From contig OY970260.1 in the NCBI GenBank assembly GCA_963715625.1, positions 2,418,001 to 2,482,000 of the forward strand: DNA of 64,000 nucleotides, read 5' to 3'. The number at the start of each line of letters is the position of its first letter. Positions within the stretch are counted from its first letter, which is position 1. The notes under the pieces are model-generated. The model was not told where the DNA came from. It made no database searches and saw nothing but the letters and a program-made list of their open reading frames with translations. This DNA comes from VRUE01 sp963715625 (GTDB taxonomy: Bacteria > Actinomycetota > Thermoleophilia > Solirubrobacterales > 70-9). The translations under genes and the position numbers were made by a program. This document shows positions 32,213 to 41,530 of the stretch, in pieces.

Positions 32213-33037
32213 GTGAGCGCGAGAGCCACCGTCGCCCTGATCACCGGAGCCTCGAGCGGCATCGGGGAGGCCGCGGCGCGGCGGCTCGCCCGCGAGCCCG
32301 GCATGGAGCTGATCCTCGTCGCGCGGCGCGAGGAGCGCCTGCGCGCGCTGGCCGAGTCGCTGCCCTGCACGGCGACCCATGTCGCGGTGGACCTGACCGA
32401 TTCCGATGCGCCCGAGCGCGTCAGCGCCCATGTGGCCGAGCGGGGCGGCCGGCTGACGCTGCTGGTCAACAACGCCGGCGCCGCCTGGCGCGGCAACTTC
32501 GGCGAGGGCGGCTACGCGAACGTCCACCGCCACATGGAGCTCAACTTCGATGCCGTCGTCCGCCTCACCGAGGCGCTGCTGCCGGCGCTGCGCGCCTCAG
32601 CCCCCAGCTCGATCGTCAACATCGCCAGCACCGCCGGCCGCGTCGCCCGTGCTGGGACAGGCTCCTACTCGGCCAGCAAGTTCGCGCTGGTCGGCTGGAC
32701 CGACTCGCTCTACGCCGAGGAGCGCTCCAGCGGGGTCCACGTCGGCCTCGTCCTACCCGGATTCATCGCCACCGAGGGCTTTCCGGCGACCGAGCTGCGG
32801 GAGAAAGCGCTGACCCGCTGGATCGTCTCCAAGCCCGAGCGGGTCGCCGAGGCGATCGTCGAGACCGGCCTGCGGGGCAGGGCCGAGCGCTACGTGCCGC
32901 GCGGCTACGTGATCGCGGCAGCGCTCCGCATCCTCGCGCCGCGACTCGTCCGCCGTGTGCTCGCCGGCGGCTCGGCTGCGCGGCTCACAACCTCTACCGC
33001 GGAGGAAGCCGACGGTTTCGGAGCAGACCGACAATAG
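32213..33037 (+). CDS. short-chain dehydrogenase/reductase
   Basis: 274 aa, classical SDR: NAD(P) loop TGASSGIGEAAARRLA, NNAG at about 90, catalytic Ser (NIASTAGR) and YSASK. Substrate unknown. The start is fixed by its -10 box. The stop TAG lies at the edge of the IS701-type element, but the target sequence itself supplies the stop, so the protein is probably intact. Confidence 0.9.
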   Translation: MSARATVALITGASSGIGEAAARRLAREPGMELILVARREERLRALAESLPCTATHVAVDLTDSDAPERVSAHVAERGGRLTLLVNNAGAAWRGNFGEGGYANVHRHMELNFDAVVRLTEALLPALRASAPSSIVNIASTAGRVARAGTGSYSASKFALVGWTDSLYAEERSSGVHVGLVLPGFIATEGFPATELREKALTRWIVSKPERVAEAIVETGLRGRAERYVPRGYVIAAALRILAPRLVRRVLAGGSAARLTTSTAEEADGFGADRQ

Positions 33038-34528
33038 TCTCGACTTTCGTGACCTCCAGCTGACTTGAAGGAGATCGGCCCTCGATGTCGAGACCGAGGT
33101 AGGGCAGGGAGCACCGGCGGCTCGCTCGAACGAAGGGTGTGTCCAAACATCCTCGAGGAGGTCACCGCCGATGCCCGCCCTGCCATCTTCGCTTGCCGCG
33201 ATCCTGTCCCTGCTCCAGCCCGCCTTCACCGCGCCGACCTTCCAGATCTTCGAGGCGCTCGTGGCGGGGTTCATCGGTCGCGTCGGCGAGCACACCGTCA
33301 CCGGGATGTGGCAGGCGGCGCGACTCGCCGGCCGCCTGCATCACAGCCGCGCCCACGACTTCTTCGCCCGCGCCGCCTGGTGCCCTGACCGCCTCGGCCT
33401 GCTCGTGCTCGACTTCCTCGTGGAGCGCTTCTTGGACCCGGGCGCTCCGATCGGGCTAGCCGTGGACGGCTCGGTCTTTCGCCGCTCGGGCCGCAAGGTG
33501 CACGGGACGAGCTGGCACCACGACTCATCCGCCGCCCCCGGCGGCGGCTTCAAGTTCGGCAACTGCTTCGTCGTCGTCGGCTTGGTGGTGAGGATCGCCG
33601 CGCTGGGCGAGCGCGCCTGGTGCCTGCCCGTGCTCTTCCGGCTCTGGCTGCCCACGCCAAAGCCCACGGAGGCGAGGCCGAACCCGTCAAAGCGGCCCTC
33701 CCAGCAGGAGCTGGCGGCCGGGCTTGTCGCCAAGGTGGCAGAGCGCTATCCCGAGCGGCGGATCGACGTCCTCGGCGACTCGGCCTTTGCCTGCAAGGCG
33801 ATGGCGCCCGCCTCCGATCGCCTCACCTTGACTTCGCGGCTTCGCTCCAACGCCGTGATCCACGCGCCCAAGCCGCCGCTGACGGGGAAGCGCGGGCGAC
33901 CGCGGGTCAAGGGCCGCCGGCTCGGCACCCCGGCCGAGATCGCCGCGCGGGCCAAGCCCAGCGAGTGGCGGCGCCTGCAGGTGCCCGGCCGGGGCGAGGC
34001 CTGCGCGCTCGTCGTCGAGGGCCTGTGGTACTCGGTCTTCGGCCCGCGGGCGGTGCGGGTCGTGATCGTCCGCGAGCCCTCCGACACCGAGGGCTACCGG
34101 ATCGCGTTGATCAGCACCGACCTCGAGGCGGGGGTGGCCGAGATCATCGCCCGCTACGCCGATCGCTGGTCGATCGAGGTCGCCTTCCAGGACGCCAAGC
34201 AGACAGTCGGGGTCGGCGAGGCGCGCAACCGGGTCCGCCCGGCGGTCGAGCGCACCGTGCCCTTCGGCCTGCTCTGCCAGAGCGTGGCGATCGCCTGGTA
34301 CGCGCTCAACGCCGATCCCGCCGCCGACGTCGATCGCCGCCGGCGAGAGGCGCCCTGGTACTCCCAGAAGCGCGATCCCTCGATGCTCGACATTCTCGCC
34401 GCGCTGCGCCGCGAGCTGATCCGGGCTGAATTTCGCCAAGGAGCGGGGCGAGCGCCGTCATCGCGACAAATAACCGCTCGCCCACCGTCACGCCTTCGAG
34501 CGGCGGCGTAGGTCACGAAAGTCGAGAC
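33037..34528 (+). mobile_element. IS701-type insertion sequence
   Basis: 1492 bp with 19-bp perfect terminal inverted repeats, GTCTCGACTTTCGTGACCT at 33037-33055 and its complement at 34510-34528. AATA flanks both sides as a 4-bp target duplication (33033-33036 and 34529-34532). Because GACAATAGTC occurs on both sides, a 10-bp duplication with 16-bp repeats is an equally valid reading. One transposase gene inside. Confidence 0.92.
33171..34511 (+). CDS. IS701-type DDE transposase
   Basis: 446 aa, apparently intact. Catalytic triad candidates: LAVDGSVFRRSG (Asp), IDVLGDSAFACK (Asp) and RWSIEVAFQDAKQ (Glu). The protein reaches nearly to the right inverted repeat. With sharp repeats on both sides the element may be active. 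Confidence 0.9.
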   Translation: MPALPSSLAAILSLLQPAFTAPTFQIFEALVAGFIGRVGEHTVTGMWQAARLAGRLHHSRAHDFFARAAWCPDRLGLLVLDFLVERFLDPGAPIGLAVDGSVFRRSGRKVHGTSWHHDSSAAPGGGFKFGNCFVVVGLVVRIAALGERAWCLPVLFRLWLPTPKPTEARPNPSKRPSQQELAAGLVAKVAERYPERRIDVLGDSAFACKAMAPASDRLTLTSRLRSNAVIHAPKPPLTGKRGRPRVKGRRLGTPAEIAARAKPSEWRRLQVPGRGEACALVVEGLWYSVFGPRAVRVVIVREPSDTEGYRIALISTDLEAGVAEIIARYADRWSIEVAFQDAKQTVGVGEARNRVRPAVERTVPFGLLCQSVAIAWYALNADPAADVDRRRREAPWYSQKRDPSMLDILAALRRELIRAEFRQGAGRAPSSRQITARPPSRLRAAA

Positions 34529-34579
34529 AATAGTCGTTTACTGGATTTAAAGGCAATTCGATATAGGGTCCTGATTACG

Positions 34580-36784
34580 TTGAGACGCGCGAAGGTGAGA
34601 TCGGCGGCTGGCGGGCTGGGCCCGCGCAGGCTCGCTGCCTGTGTCGTCGTCGTGCTGGCGTTCCTTGTCGGCCCGGCCAGGTCCGCTGCAGCCGACGCGA
34701 TCAGGGTGATTGGGGGCGAGGGCACGCGGACGGTGACTCTTGCACCGTGCTCGCCGCCTGAACGCATCGCGGGACAGGCTCCCGGCTTCGCGGTAGGCGG
34801 CGCTTGCGCAGGCGCAAACCGGAACTCGCCCCGGTTCATCGGCGGCGAGGTGACGCTCCTGGTTCGAAACGGGACGGCGAAGAAAGCGAAGCTGCGGATC
34901 AGCTACGCCCCGGACGGCGCGGCTGTGCCGATAGCCATTCCCGGCAGGTCCCGCCGGGCCTACCTGGCCGCCGACGAGAGGCGGAGCAACGGGTACTTCA
35001 ACCGGCTCATGGACCGCGCAGCAGGCTCGACATCGCGCGAAGGGCTGAGGCGCTTGTTCCGCCGCGTATTGAGGGCCGCGGCCAGGCGCACGCTCTGGAT
35101 CGGCCCGGGTTCGGTTCGTGCGGTCTCGGTTGGCTTCCGGCTCCGGCCGGGCGAGCCTGCCGCTGCGGTCGACGGCAACCTGATCCTGCGCCTGGCGGGC
35201 GGGGACGCGGTCGTGCCACTCGAGGGCCGGTTCCGCAGCTTTGACGGGGTGAGCGTGGACCCGGCGACGGTGAAGCTCCACTCGGATGACGATGAGGCGA
35301 CCGTCGCGCTGGTTGGGCCCGAAGTGGTGCAGTTCCTGCGCTTCGGCAGCATCGGCAGGCGGCACGCGGCGACGCTGCGCGACGATTCGAACGAGACGGT
35401 CGAGGCGGTGGCGGTCTTCCCGCGGCCGGGCAAGGTGGCCGCCCAGGAAAACCCCAACCGGGCGGTTGGAACCCTGACCCTGAGCGACTCCGATCCCCCG
35501 CCCGGCGAGTACAAGGGCAAGGTGGAGCTCTCGGACTACGCCCCGGGCCCGCCCGCGGTAGAGGTTGAGCTGCTCGCGGGCCGCTCGTTCTGGTGCCTCG
35601 TCCTGTTCGCCCTCCTGGGGGTCGTCACCGTCGGGCTGGCCAGCCGGATGACGGCCTTTGCCCTCAGGCGCAGGCTGCTGTTGAAAGTGCTCAAACAGAG
35701 CTGGGACGCCTGCGAACTCATCAATGGCATGAACGAAGCAACGGCCTCGTGGGACCTGGGCGATCTTCTCGGAGCTCAGGTAGAGGGGCGGCGCGCCGAC
35801 GAATACAGGCTGCAGGGCGCCCAGGGGCTGCAGGTCAGCATCGAAACCGCTCGCTCCAGAAAGGACCTCGACGAGGACACAGAGAGAACCCTCAAGCTGG
35901 TCGCCCGCATCCAGCGCTGGCTCAGGGTCGAGCCCGCCGCGCGGCGCCTGCGGAAAGTTGACCAGCGCCGCCCGTCCACCGAAGTGGCGGGAAAGACCTG
36001 GCTCGCATCCCGAGCATGGCGCGACATGCAACTGCTACGCGAGGCGGCCCGACGTGAGCTCCCTTCCCCTGAGGCCGCCGACGCCTTGGTCGAACGCCTC
36101 TTGCGCCAGGCCTCGTGGCACCACAAGTTCGCTGAGGTCTGGGAGGGGGCGAGCATCTCAACCGGGAAGAGCAAGCTGAAGGCGGAGAGAGCCGTGCGCA
36201 AGCTCGAGGGTGCGCTGGGCGAGAAGCCGACGGTTCTGAGCCGGACACCCGAGGCGCAGGATGCGTTGGACCAGCAGCTCGACGGGGTACTCGAGGAGCT
36301 GGGCATCGCGGCCGGTCCGATGCCCGACATAGAAAAACCGAGGGAAGAGCACGGCGTGACCAGTGTGGATTGGGACGCCAGCCCATTCACGTTCACCGGC
36401 TGGGCCACCCTGGACGGCGAAAGCTACGGGCAGCTGGCGCGCGGTGCCGCGCGCGGCGCCAGGCGGCTTGGCTACGAGGACGTGAAGATCGAGCTTCGCT
36501 CGATCACCCTGGGCGACGTCTTCTGGAGCGGCGTGTCGCTTGGCCTCGTCTGCATTGTCTACGGAACCCAGAAATACGACGAAACGTGGGGTTCGAACGG
36601 GGACCCCCTCGCCGCATTCGTCGCCGGTGCGACTGGGGTGATCGTCATCCAGTGGGCAGCGTTGCCTATTTTCCAGTCGATTCGGCTGCGGCTCGCCAAG
36701 GCCGGCACCCCGTCGGCGAAAGACAAAGATGCCTCCGGGGTGAAAAAAGATCCGGTCCCGGCCGCCTCCCCGAGCGGCTCCTAG
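34580..36784 (+). CDS. large membrane protein of unknown function, 734 aa
   Basis: TTG start. Signal peptide about residues 1-38 (CVVVVLAFLVGPARSAAA), an extracytoplasmic beta-rich region to about residue 325, a TM segment about 333-352 (FWCLVLFALLGVVTVGLAS), a charged helical cytoplasmic region of about 280 residues, and two C-terminal TM segments (LGDVFWSGVSLGLVCIVYGT and AAFVAGATGVIVIQWAALPI). No family recognised. TAGGGT lies ten bases before the start. It begins 51 bases after the IS, which may have displaced its upstream region. Confidence 0.75.
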   Translation: MRRAKVRSAAGGLGPRRLAACVVVVLAFLVGPARSAAADAIRVIGGEGTRTVTLAPCSPPERIAGQAPGFAVGGACAGANRNSPRFIGGEVTLLVRNGTAKKAKLRISYAPDGAAVPIAIPGRSRRAYLAADERRSNGYFNRLMDRAAGSTSREGLRRLFRRVLRAAARRTLWIGPGSVRAVSVGFRLRPGEPAAAVDGNLILRLAGGDAVVPLEGRFRSFDGVSVDPATVKLHSDDDEATVALVGPEVVQFLRFGSIGRRHAATLRDDSNETVEAVAVFPRPGKVAAQENPNRAVGTLTLSDSDPPPGEYKGKVELSDYAPGPPAVEVELLAGRSFWCLVLFALLGVVTVGLASRMTAFALRRRLLLKVLKQSWDACELINGMNEATASWDLGDLLGAQVEGRRADEYRLQGAQGLQVSIETARSRKDLDEDTERTLKLVARIQRWLRVEPAARRLRKVDQRRPSTEVAGKTWLASRAWRDMQLLREAARRELPSPEAADALVERLLRQASWHHKFAEVWEGASISTGKSKLKAERAVRKLEGALGEKPTVLSRTPEAQDALDQQLDGVLEELGIAAGPMPDIEKPREEHGVTSVDWDASPFTFTGWATLDGESYGQLARGAARGARRLGYEDVKIELRSITLGDVFWSGVSLGLVCIVYGTQKYDETWGSNGDPLAAFVAGATGVIVIQWAALPIFQSIRLRLAKAGTPSAKDKDASGVKKDPVPAASPSGS

Positions 36785-36814
36785 TAGTAGTGCCGCCGGC
36801 TCCCGACCTTTCGC

Positions 36815-37303
36815 TCAGGTGAAGCGGGAGGGCGTGATCCGGCAGTAGTGGAATTCGAAGACGAAGCTGACGTTGTTGGCTGCGTTGGCGCTGCGTTCGA
36901 CCCGAATCCGTTCGTGCGCGGCGCGGATCTTGTCCTCCGCCTTCAGCGCCTTGCCGACGTTGCGCAGGTTCGTCTGCACGATTCGCAGCTGGTCGAGCCA
37001 CCTCGACAGGCGGGCGTCGTCTTCGGGAGGCCGGGGGACGGCGGAGAGCTTGTTGACGGTCGAGCCGAACGCGGCCGAGGCGTGGATGAACTGCGCCCCG
37101 GCCTCTTTCAGCCTGCCGTTCCGCGCCTTGGCCTGGACGTTCCTGAGGATCCGCTCGTTGGCGAGGGTGTTCGCTTCGCAGATCGGCTCGACCTGGGAGA
37201 CGTATTCCGCCCGGCTCAGCCCGGTTTCCTCCGCGCCGGCGCCCGCGACGAGCAGCAGCGTCGCGGCAGCGGCCAGCAAGAAGATCCGAGCAGTCCCCCT
37301 CAT
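36815..37303 (-). CDS. secreted helical protein, 162 aa
   Basis: Signal peptide about 1-24 (IFLLAAAATLLLVAGAGA), then LSRAEYVSQVEPICEANTLA, a start typical of secreted proteins common in Thermoleophilia, several helices and a C-terminal FEFHYCRITPSRF. Two cysteines could pair. Convergent with the 734-aa gene; function unknown. Confidence 0.75.
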   Translation of the reverse strand: MRGTARIFLLAAAATLLLVAGAGAEETGLSRAEYVSQVEPICEANTLANERILRNVQAKARNGRLKEAGAQFIHASAAFGSTVNKLSAVPRPPEDDARLSRWLDQLRIVQTNLRNVGKALKAEDKIRAAHERIRVERSANAANNVSFVFEFHYCRITPSRFT

Positions 37304-37693
37304 TCCCAGGCGGTCAAGCTTACGGCCTCCCGACCCTGCTCAGCGAGCCCAAGTCGATGTCTCGAAGCGTCGCGTCGCCGGACTGTTCCTCGAATGCGAG
37401 CCCCAATCCCCATGCTGGCGAGCCCATGGATCAGGCCGTCATCCCGGTAAGGACGATAGTGCTGCCATGGCATTAAAGGCCGAGTGGAGCATTGCCCATG
37501 GTGACCAATCGCCTACGAAAAGCGTTACGGTATATCGCCCAGTGCGGTCCAGCGCCCTGCGACTTAAAAGAGTCACATATCTAACTTTTTTGCAACATTT
37601 TGTAAGCCCCAGTCGTGTGATAGCGTGCCTTCCCGATTGACGGATCTCGCCTCAATGTGCGGGGAAACACTGGATGACGTAGAGGGAGGCAGG
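37304..37693 (+). promoter_or_regulatory. AT-rich upstream region of the tandem-repeat protein gene
   Basis: 390 bp without a supported gene and visibly richer in A+T than the surroundings, especially 37540-37635. A plausible promoter is TTGTAA with TAGCGT (about 37632-37637) near GTGATAGCGTGCC. About 60 bases of leader follow, ending in GAGGGAGGCAGG before ATG 37694. No known riboswitch was recognised. Confidence 0.45.
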
Positions 37694-40372
37694 ATGCGGC
37701 AAGCCGATAGTGGGCTGGGACTCTTGAAGCGACCGGGCGTGGGCGGCCGCTCCCGTGGCCGGAATCTGATCAGCCTGGCGACGGCAATCGCTGCTATTGC
37801 GACGGTCTTCTGCTTGGTTATGCCCGTCCTTGCCAGCGCTGCGCCTTTTGAGACGCTCAAAGTCAACACCGGCGGCCACGGCCAGGGATACGCCTACAGC
37901 ACCAACCTGAGCGGGATCGTCTGCGGCCACGGCAGCGAATACAGCTCCTTCACAGAATGCGAAGCGGCCTATGCCACCGGCGCCACCGTCGAACTGCGCG
38001 CCTCGTGGACCGGCAGCGTCAACGTCGATTGGAGCGGCTGCGACGAACTCACCGAAGACAACTACTGCCTCGTGACGATGAACGCGGACAGGGAAGTCAC
38101 CGCCACCTTCGGCACTCGCCTGCTGACCGTCAACACCGGCGGCCACGGCCAGGGATACGCCTACAGCACCAACCTGAGCGGGATCGTCTGCGGCCACGGC
38201 AGCGAATACAGCTCCTTCACAGAATGCGAAGCGGCCTATGCCACCGGCGCCACCGTCGAACTGCGCGCCTCGTGGACCGGCAGCGTCAACGTCGATTGGA
38301 GCGGCTGCGACGAACTCACCGAAGACAACTACTGCCTCGTGACGATGAACGCGGACAGGGAAGTCACCGCCACCTTCGGCACTCGCCTGCTGACCGTCAA
38401 CACCGGCGGCCACGGCCAGGGATACGCCTACAGCACCAACCTGAGCGGGATCGTCTGCGGCCACGGCAGCGAATACAGCTCCTTCACAGAATGCGAAGCG
38501 GCCTATGCCACCGGCGCCACCGTCGAACTGCGCGCCTCGTGGACCGGCAGCGTCAACGTCGATTGGAGCGGCTGCGACGAACTCACCGAAGACAACTACT
38601 GCCTCGTGACGATGAACGCGGACAGGGAAGTCACCGCCACCTTCGGCACTCGCCTGCTGACCGTCAACACCGGCGGCCACGGCCAGGGATACGCCTACAG
38701 CACCAACCTGAGCGGGATCGTCTGCGGCCACGGCAGCGAATACAGCTCCTTCACAGAATGCGAAGCGGCCTATGCCACCGGCGCCACCGTCGAACTGCGC
38801 GCCTCGTGGACCGGCAGCGTCAACGTCGATTGGAGCGGCTGCGACGAACTCACCGAAGACAACTACTGCCTCGTGACGATGAACGCGGACAGGGAAGTCA
38901 CCGCCACCTTCGGCACTCGCCTGCTGACCGTCAACACCGGCGGCCACGGCCAGGGATACGCCTACAGCACCAACCTGAGCGGGATCGTCTGCGGCCACGG
39001 CAGCGAATACAGCTCCTTCACAGAATGCGAAGCGGCCTATGCCACCGGCGCCACCGTCGAACTGCGCGCCTCGTGGACCGGCAGCGTCAACGTCGATTGG
39101 AGCGGCTGCGACGAACTCACCGAAGACAACTACTGCCTCGTGACGATGAACGCGGACAGGGAAGTCACCGCCCTCTTCTGCCTCGAAGGGGAAGCCCTCG
39201 AAGAATGTACGGCGGAAGGCCCCACCAACCGCCGCACCCTGACCGTCACCAAGGAAGCCGGCGGCACTGAAGGCATCGGCACGGTCAAGTCCAAACCGAA
39301 GGGGATCAACTGCGCCACGGCCTGTGACGAAGCCGTCGGCTCCTTCTACAAAGAAGGCCCGGTCACCCTGACCGCCAAACCGTCGGCCACCTCGACCTTC
39401 GTCAAATGGGTCAACCCGGGTGGGGCCTGCGACGAAAGCGCCTCGCTGGCCTGCGTGATGCCGATCGCAGAAGACGAATCGCTGGAAGCGCTCTTCACCG
39501 GCACCTCCAAAGCGATCGCCTCGCCGACGGCACTGATCGTCTCCAAGGGCGAAAGCCCCAAAAACCTCGGCTTCGGCACGGTCAAAGCAACCGGCCTGTA
39601 CTGCGAAGCCGAATGCACCACGACCACCGTCCTCTACCAGGGCACGATCACCGAACCCAAACCCAAAGCGGCGAAAACCGTCGTCCTCAGCCAGACCCCG
39701 CTCTACGGCTCCGAATTCACCGGCTGGTCGGGCTGCGACTCAGAAGCCGAAGGCAAATGCACGGTGGCGATGTCTGAAGCCAAAGAAGTCACCGCCGAAT
39801 ACACGGCCAAGCCCAACGTCGCCCTGACCCTCGAAAAGGCAGGCACCGGCACCGGCACGGTCACCTCCAAACCCAAAGGCGTCAAATGCGCGGTCACCTG
39901 CACCGTGCAGACGATGTCCGTCCCCTCCGGGGAAGCAGTCGTCCTCACCGCCAAAGCGGCCACCGGGATGACCTTCACCGGCTGGTCGGGTGGCGGCTGC
40001 TCGGGCACGGGTACCTGCACGGCCAACCCGACAGAAGCGACCACGGTGACGGCGACCTTTTCGGGCTCGCCCAAACCGATCCTGAGCCCGACGGCTCTGA
40101 CCGTCTCCAAGGGCGAAGGAACGGGCTACGGCACGGTCAAAGCCGCGGGGATCGCCTGCGAAGCGCTTTGCACCTCGGCGACCTCGCTCTACCAGGGCAC
40201 GATCACCGAACCGAAACCCAAAGAAGCCAAAACGGTCACGCTCGAAGCCTTCTCGGCCCCGGGCTCCCAGACCGTCGTCTGGAGCGGTTGCGACTCCGAA
40301 ACCGAAGGCAAATGCGTCGTGCAGATGTCCTCGGCCAAAGAAGTCACGGCCACGTTCGACGAACTGGAATAG
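37694..40372 (+). CDS. secreted tandem-repeat protein with cysteine-rich modules
   Basis: 892 aa from ATG 37694, which follows GAGGGAGGCAGG. Signal peptide or anchor about residues 24-50 (LATAIAAIATVFCLVMPVLA). Then five 89-residue repeats, each with GGHGQGYAYSTNLSGIVCGH, SSFTECEAAYATGATVELRA and WSGCDELTEDNYCLVTMNAD, identical even at DNA level. Four diverged modules follow, each with paired cysteines and a GTVKSKPKGINCATAC-like or EFTGWSGCDSEAEGKC-like core, as in InlB B-repeat-type surface proteins. No LPXTG sorting motif. Glu and Lys are mostly GAA and AAA here, unlike the neighbours. Probably a surface or matrix protein. Confidence 0.88.
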   Translation: MRQADSGLGLLKRPGVGGRSRGRNLISLATAIAAIATVFCLVMPVLASAAPFETLKVNTGGHGQGYAYSTNLSGIVCGHGSEYSSFTECEAAYATGATVELRASWTGSVNVDWSGCDELTEDNYCLVTMNADREVTATFGTRLLTVNTGGHGQGYAYSTNLSGIVCGHGSEYSSFTECEAAYATGATVELRASWTGSVNVDWSGCDELTEDNYCLVTMNADREVTATFGTRLLTVNTGGHGQGYAYSTNLSGIVCGHGSEYSSFTECEAAYATGATVELRASWTGSVNVDWSGCDELTEDNYCLVTMNADREVTATFGTRLLTVNTGGHGQGYAYSTNLSGIVCGHGSEYSSFTECEAAYATGATVELRASWTGSVNVDWSGCDELTEDNYCLVTMNADREVTATFGTRLLTVNTGGHGQGYAYSTNLSGIVCGHGSEYSSFTECEAAYATGATVELRASWTGSVNVDWSGCDELTEDNYCLVTMNADREVTALFCLEGEALEECTAEGPTNRRTLTVTKEAGGTEGIGTVKSKPKGINCATACDEAVGSFYKEGPVTLTAKPSATSTFVKWVNPGGACDESASLACVMPIAEDESLEALFTGTSKAIASPTALIVSKGESPKNLGFGTVKATGLYCEAECTTTTVLYQGTITEPKPKAAKTVVLSQTPLYGSEFTGWSGCDSEAEGKCTVAMSEAKEVTAEYTAKPNVALTLEKAGTGTGTVTSKPKGVKCAVTCTVQTMSVPSGEAVVLTAKAATGMTFTGWSGGGCSGTGTCTANPTEATTVTATFSGSPKPILSPTALTVSKGEGTGYGTVKAAGIACEALCTSATSLYQGTITEPKPKEAKTVTLEAFSAPGSQTVVWSGCDSETEGKCVVQMSSAKEVTATFDELE
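37862..39196 (+). repeat. five tandem 267-bp repeats
   Basis: Units start at 37862, 38129, 38396, 38663 and 38930, all 267 bp (89 codons). I see no base difference between units 1-4; unit 5 diverges near its end after GTCACCGCC (about 39170). Exact identity implies recent duplication or gene conversion, and copy number is likely variable. Confidence 0.95.
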
Positions 40373-40546
40373 CGATCGACAAGCAATGCCCCTGACCTGG
40401 GGACCGATCAGCTCGCAGAACGATCACAAAAGAGCTGGGCGTTCGGTTGGTCGAGGACGCGCGTTTGTTAGCCATATTCGGAGAGATCGTCCGAACCGGC
40501 GCCTTCGTCCCTCCCTGAATTGTTCTTGGCATGATTGAGCCTCCAT

Positions 40547-41110
40547 ATGTCCATTAGCACGAATCAGTTCAAGAACGGCTCGCACATCGAGATCGACGGG
40601 ACGATCTTCCGCATCCTCGAGTTCCAGCACGTCAAGCCCGGCAAGGGCGGGGCCTTCGTGCGGACCAAGCTGCGCAAGATCGAGGACGGCTCGGTGCAGG
40701 ACAAGACCTTCCGCGCCGGGGAGAAGTTCCGGCCGGTGCGAACCGAATCGCGCAAGATGCAGTACCTCTACGACTCCGGCGACGCCGCGGTCTTCATGGA
40801 CAGCCGCGACTTCGAGCAGATCGAGATCCCGCGCGCGCTCGCCGGCGACTCGATGCAGTGGGTGCTGCCCAACGCCGAGGTCGACGTGCTCTTCGTCGAC
40901 GAGCGCCCCAGCGACGTGCAGGTGGCGAGCGCGATCGAGATGAAGGTGACCCAGACCGAGCCCGGCGTCAAGGGCGACACCGCTTCGGGAGGCGGCAACA
41001 AGTCGGCCACCCTGGAGTCCGGCGTCGTCGTCCAGGTCCCCCTCTTCATCGAGGAGGGCGAGACGGTCCGCGTCGACACTCGCAGCGGCGAGTACGTTTC
41101 GCGCGCGTAG
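40547..41110 (+). CDS. efp: elongation factor P
   Basis: 187 aa, relieves ribosome stalling at polyproline. KOW-like N-terminus with the tip loop HVKPGKGGAFVRTKLRKIED (modifiable Lys position), then two OB domains ending TRSGEYVSRA. ATG 40547 gives the usual length. Heads efp-nusB-ispA-dxs. Confidence 0.96.
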   Translation: MSISTNQFKNGSHIEIDGTIFRILEFQHVKPGKGGAFVRTKLRKIEDGSVQDKTFRAGEKFRPVRTESRKMQYLYDSGDAAVFMDSRDFEQIEIPRALAGDSMQWVLPNAEVDVLFVDERPSDVQVASAIEMKVTQTEPGVKGDTASGGGNKSATLESGVVVQVPLFIEEGETVRVDTRSGEYVSRA

Positions 41111-41149
41111 CGCTCGGCCGACCGGCGGAAGCGCGAGAATAAGAAACCC

Positions 41150-41530
41150 ATGCGTAGGTCCGACCAGCGCCGCGACGCCGTCTTCGCCTGCTACCAGCGT
41201 GACGTGACCGGGCGCCCGCTGGAGGAGCTGGTGGCAGAGTCGCGTCCCTTCACGCGCGAGCTGGCGGCCGGGGTCGAGGCGCACCGCGACGAGCTCGACG
41301 CGGCGATCGCCGCCCACGCCAAGGGCTGGGAGCTGGAGCGGATCGCGCCGCTGGAGCGCAACGCGATGCGGGTGGCGCTGTATGAGATCGAGCACTCCGG
41401 CGACGTGCCGACCGAGGTGGCGATCGACGAGGCGGTCGAGATCGCCAAGGAGTACTGCGGCGCCGACGCGCCGGGCTTCGTCAACGGCGTGCTCGGCGCG
41501 ATCGCGCGGGAGCGGGAGGGCGTCCGGTGA
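41150..41530 (+). CDS. nusB: transcription antitermination factor NusB
   Basis: 126 aa helical RNA-binding protein: RSDQRRDAVFACYQRDVTGR, IAPLERNAMRVALYEI, VPTEVAIDEAVEIAKEYCG and FVNGVLGAIARE are standard NusB. A GAGAAT box lies nine bases upstream. Overlaps the next gene (GTGA). Confidence 0.93.
   Translation: MRRSDQRRDAVFACYQRDVTGRPLEELVAESRPFTRELAAGVEAHRDELDAAIAAHAKGWELERIAPLERNAMRVALYEIEHSGDVPTEVAIDEAVEIAKEYCGADAPGFVNGVLGAIAREREGVR

Noticed and set aside
37640..37693. Riboswitch in the leader of the repeat-protein gene
   Set aside because: The leader is short, and no known aptamer core was recognised.
37652..38998. 448-aa repetitive minus-strand frame over the 267-bp repeats
   Set aside because: It only mirrors the plus-strand repeats, which have a signal peptide, ribosome site and cysteine pattern.
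37862..39196. CRISPR-like regular repeats
   Set aside because: Units are 267 bp, contiguous and coding, with no spacers.
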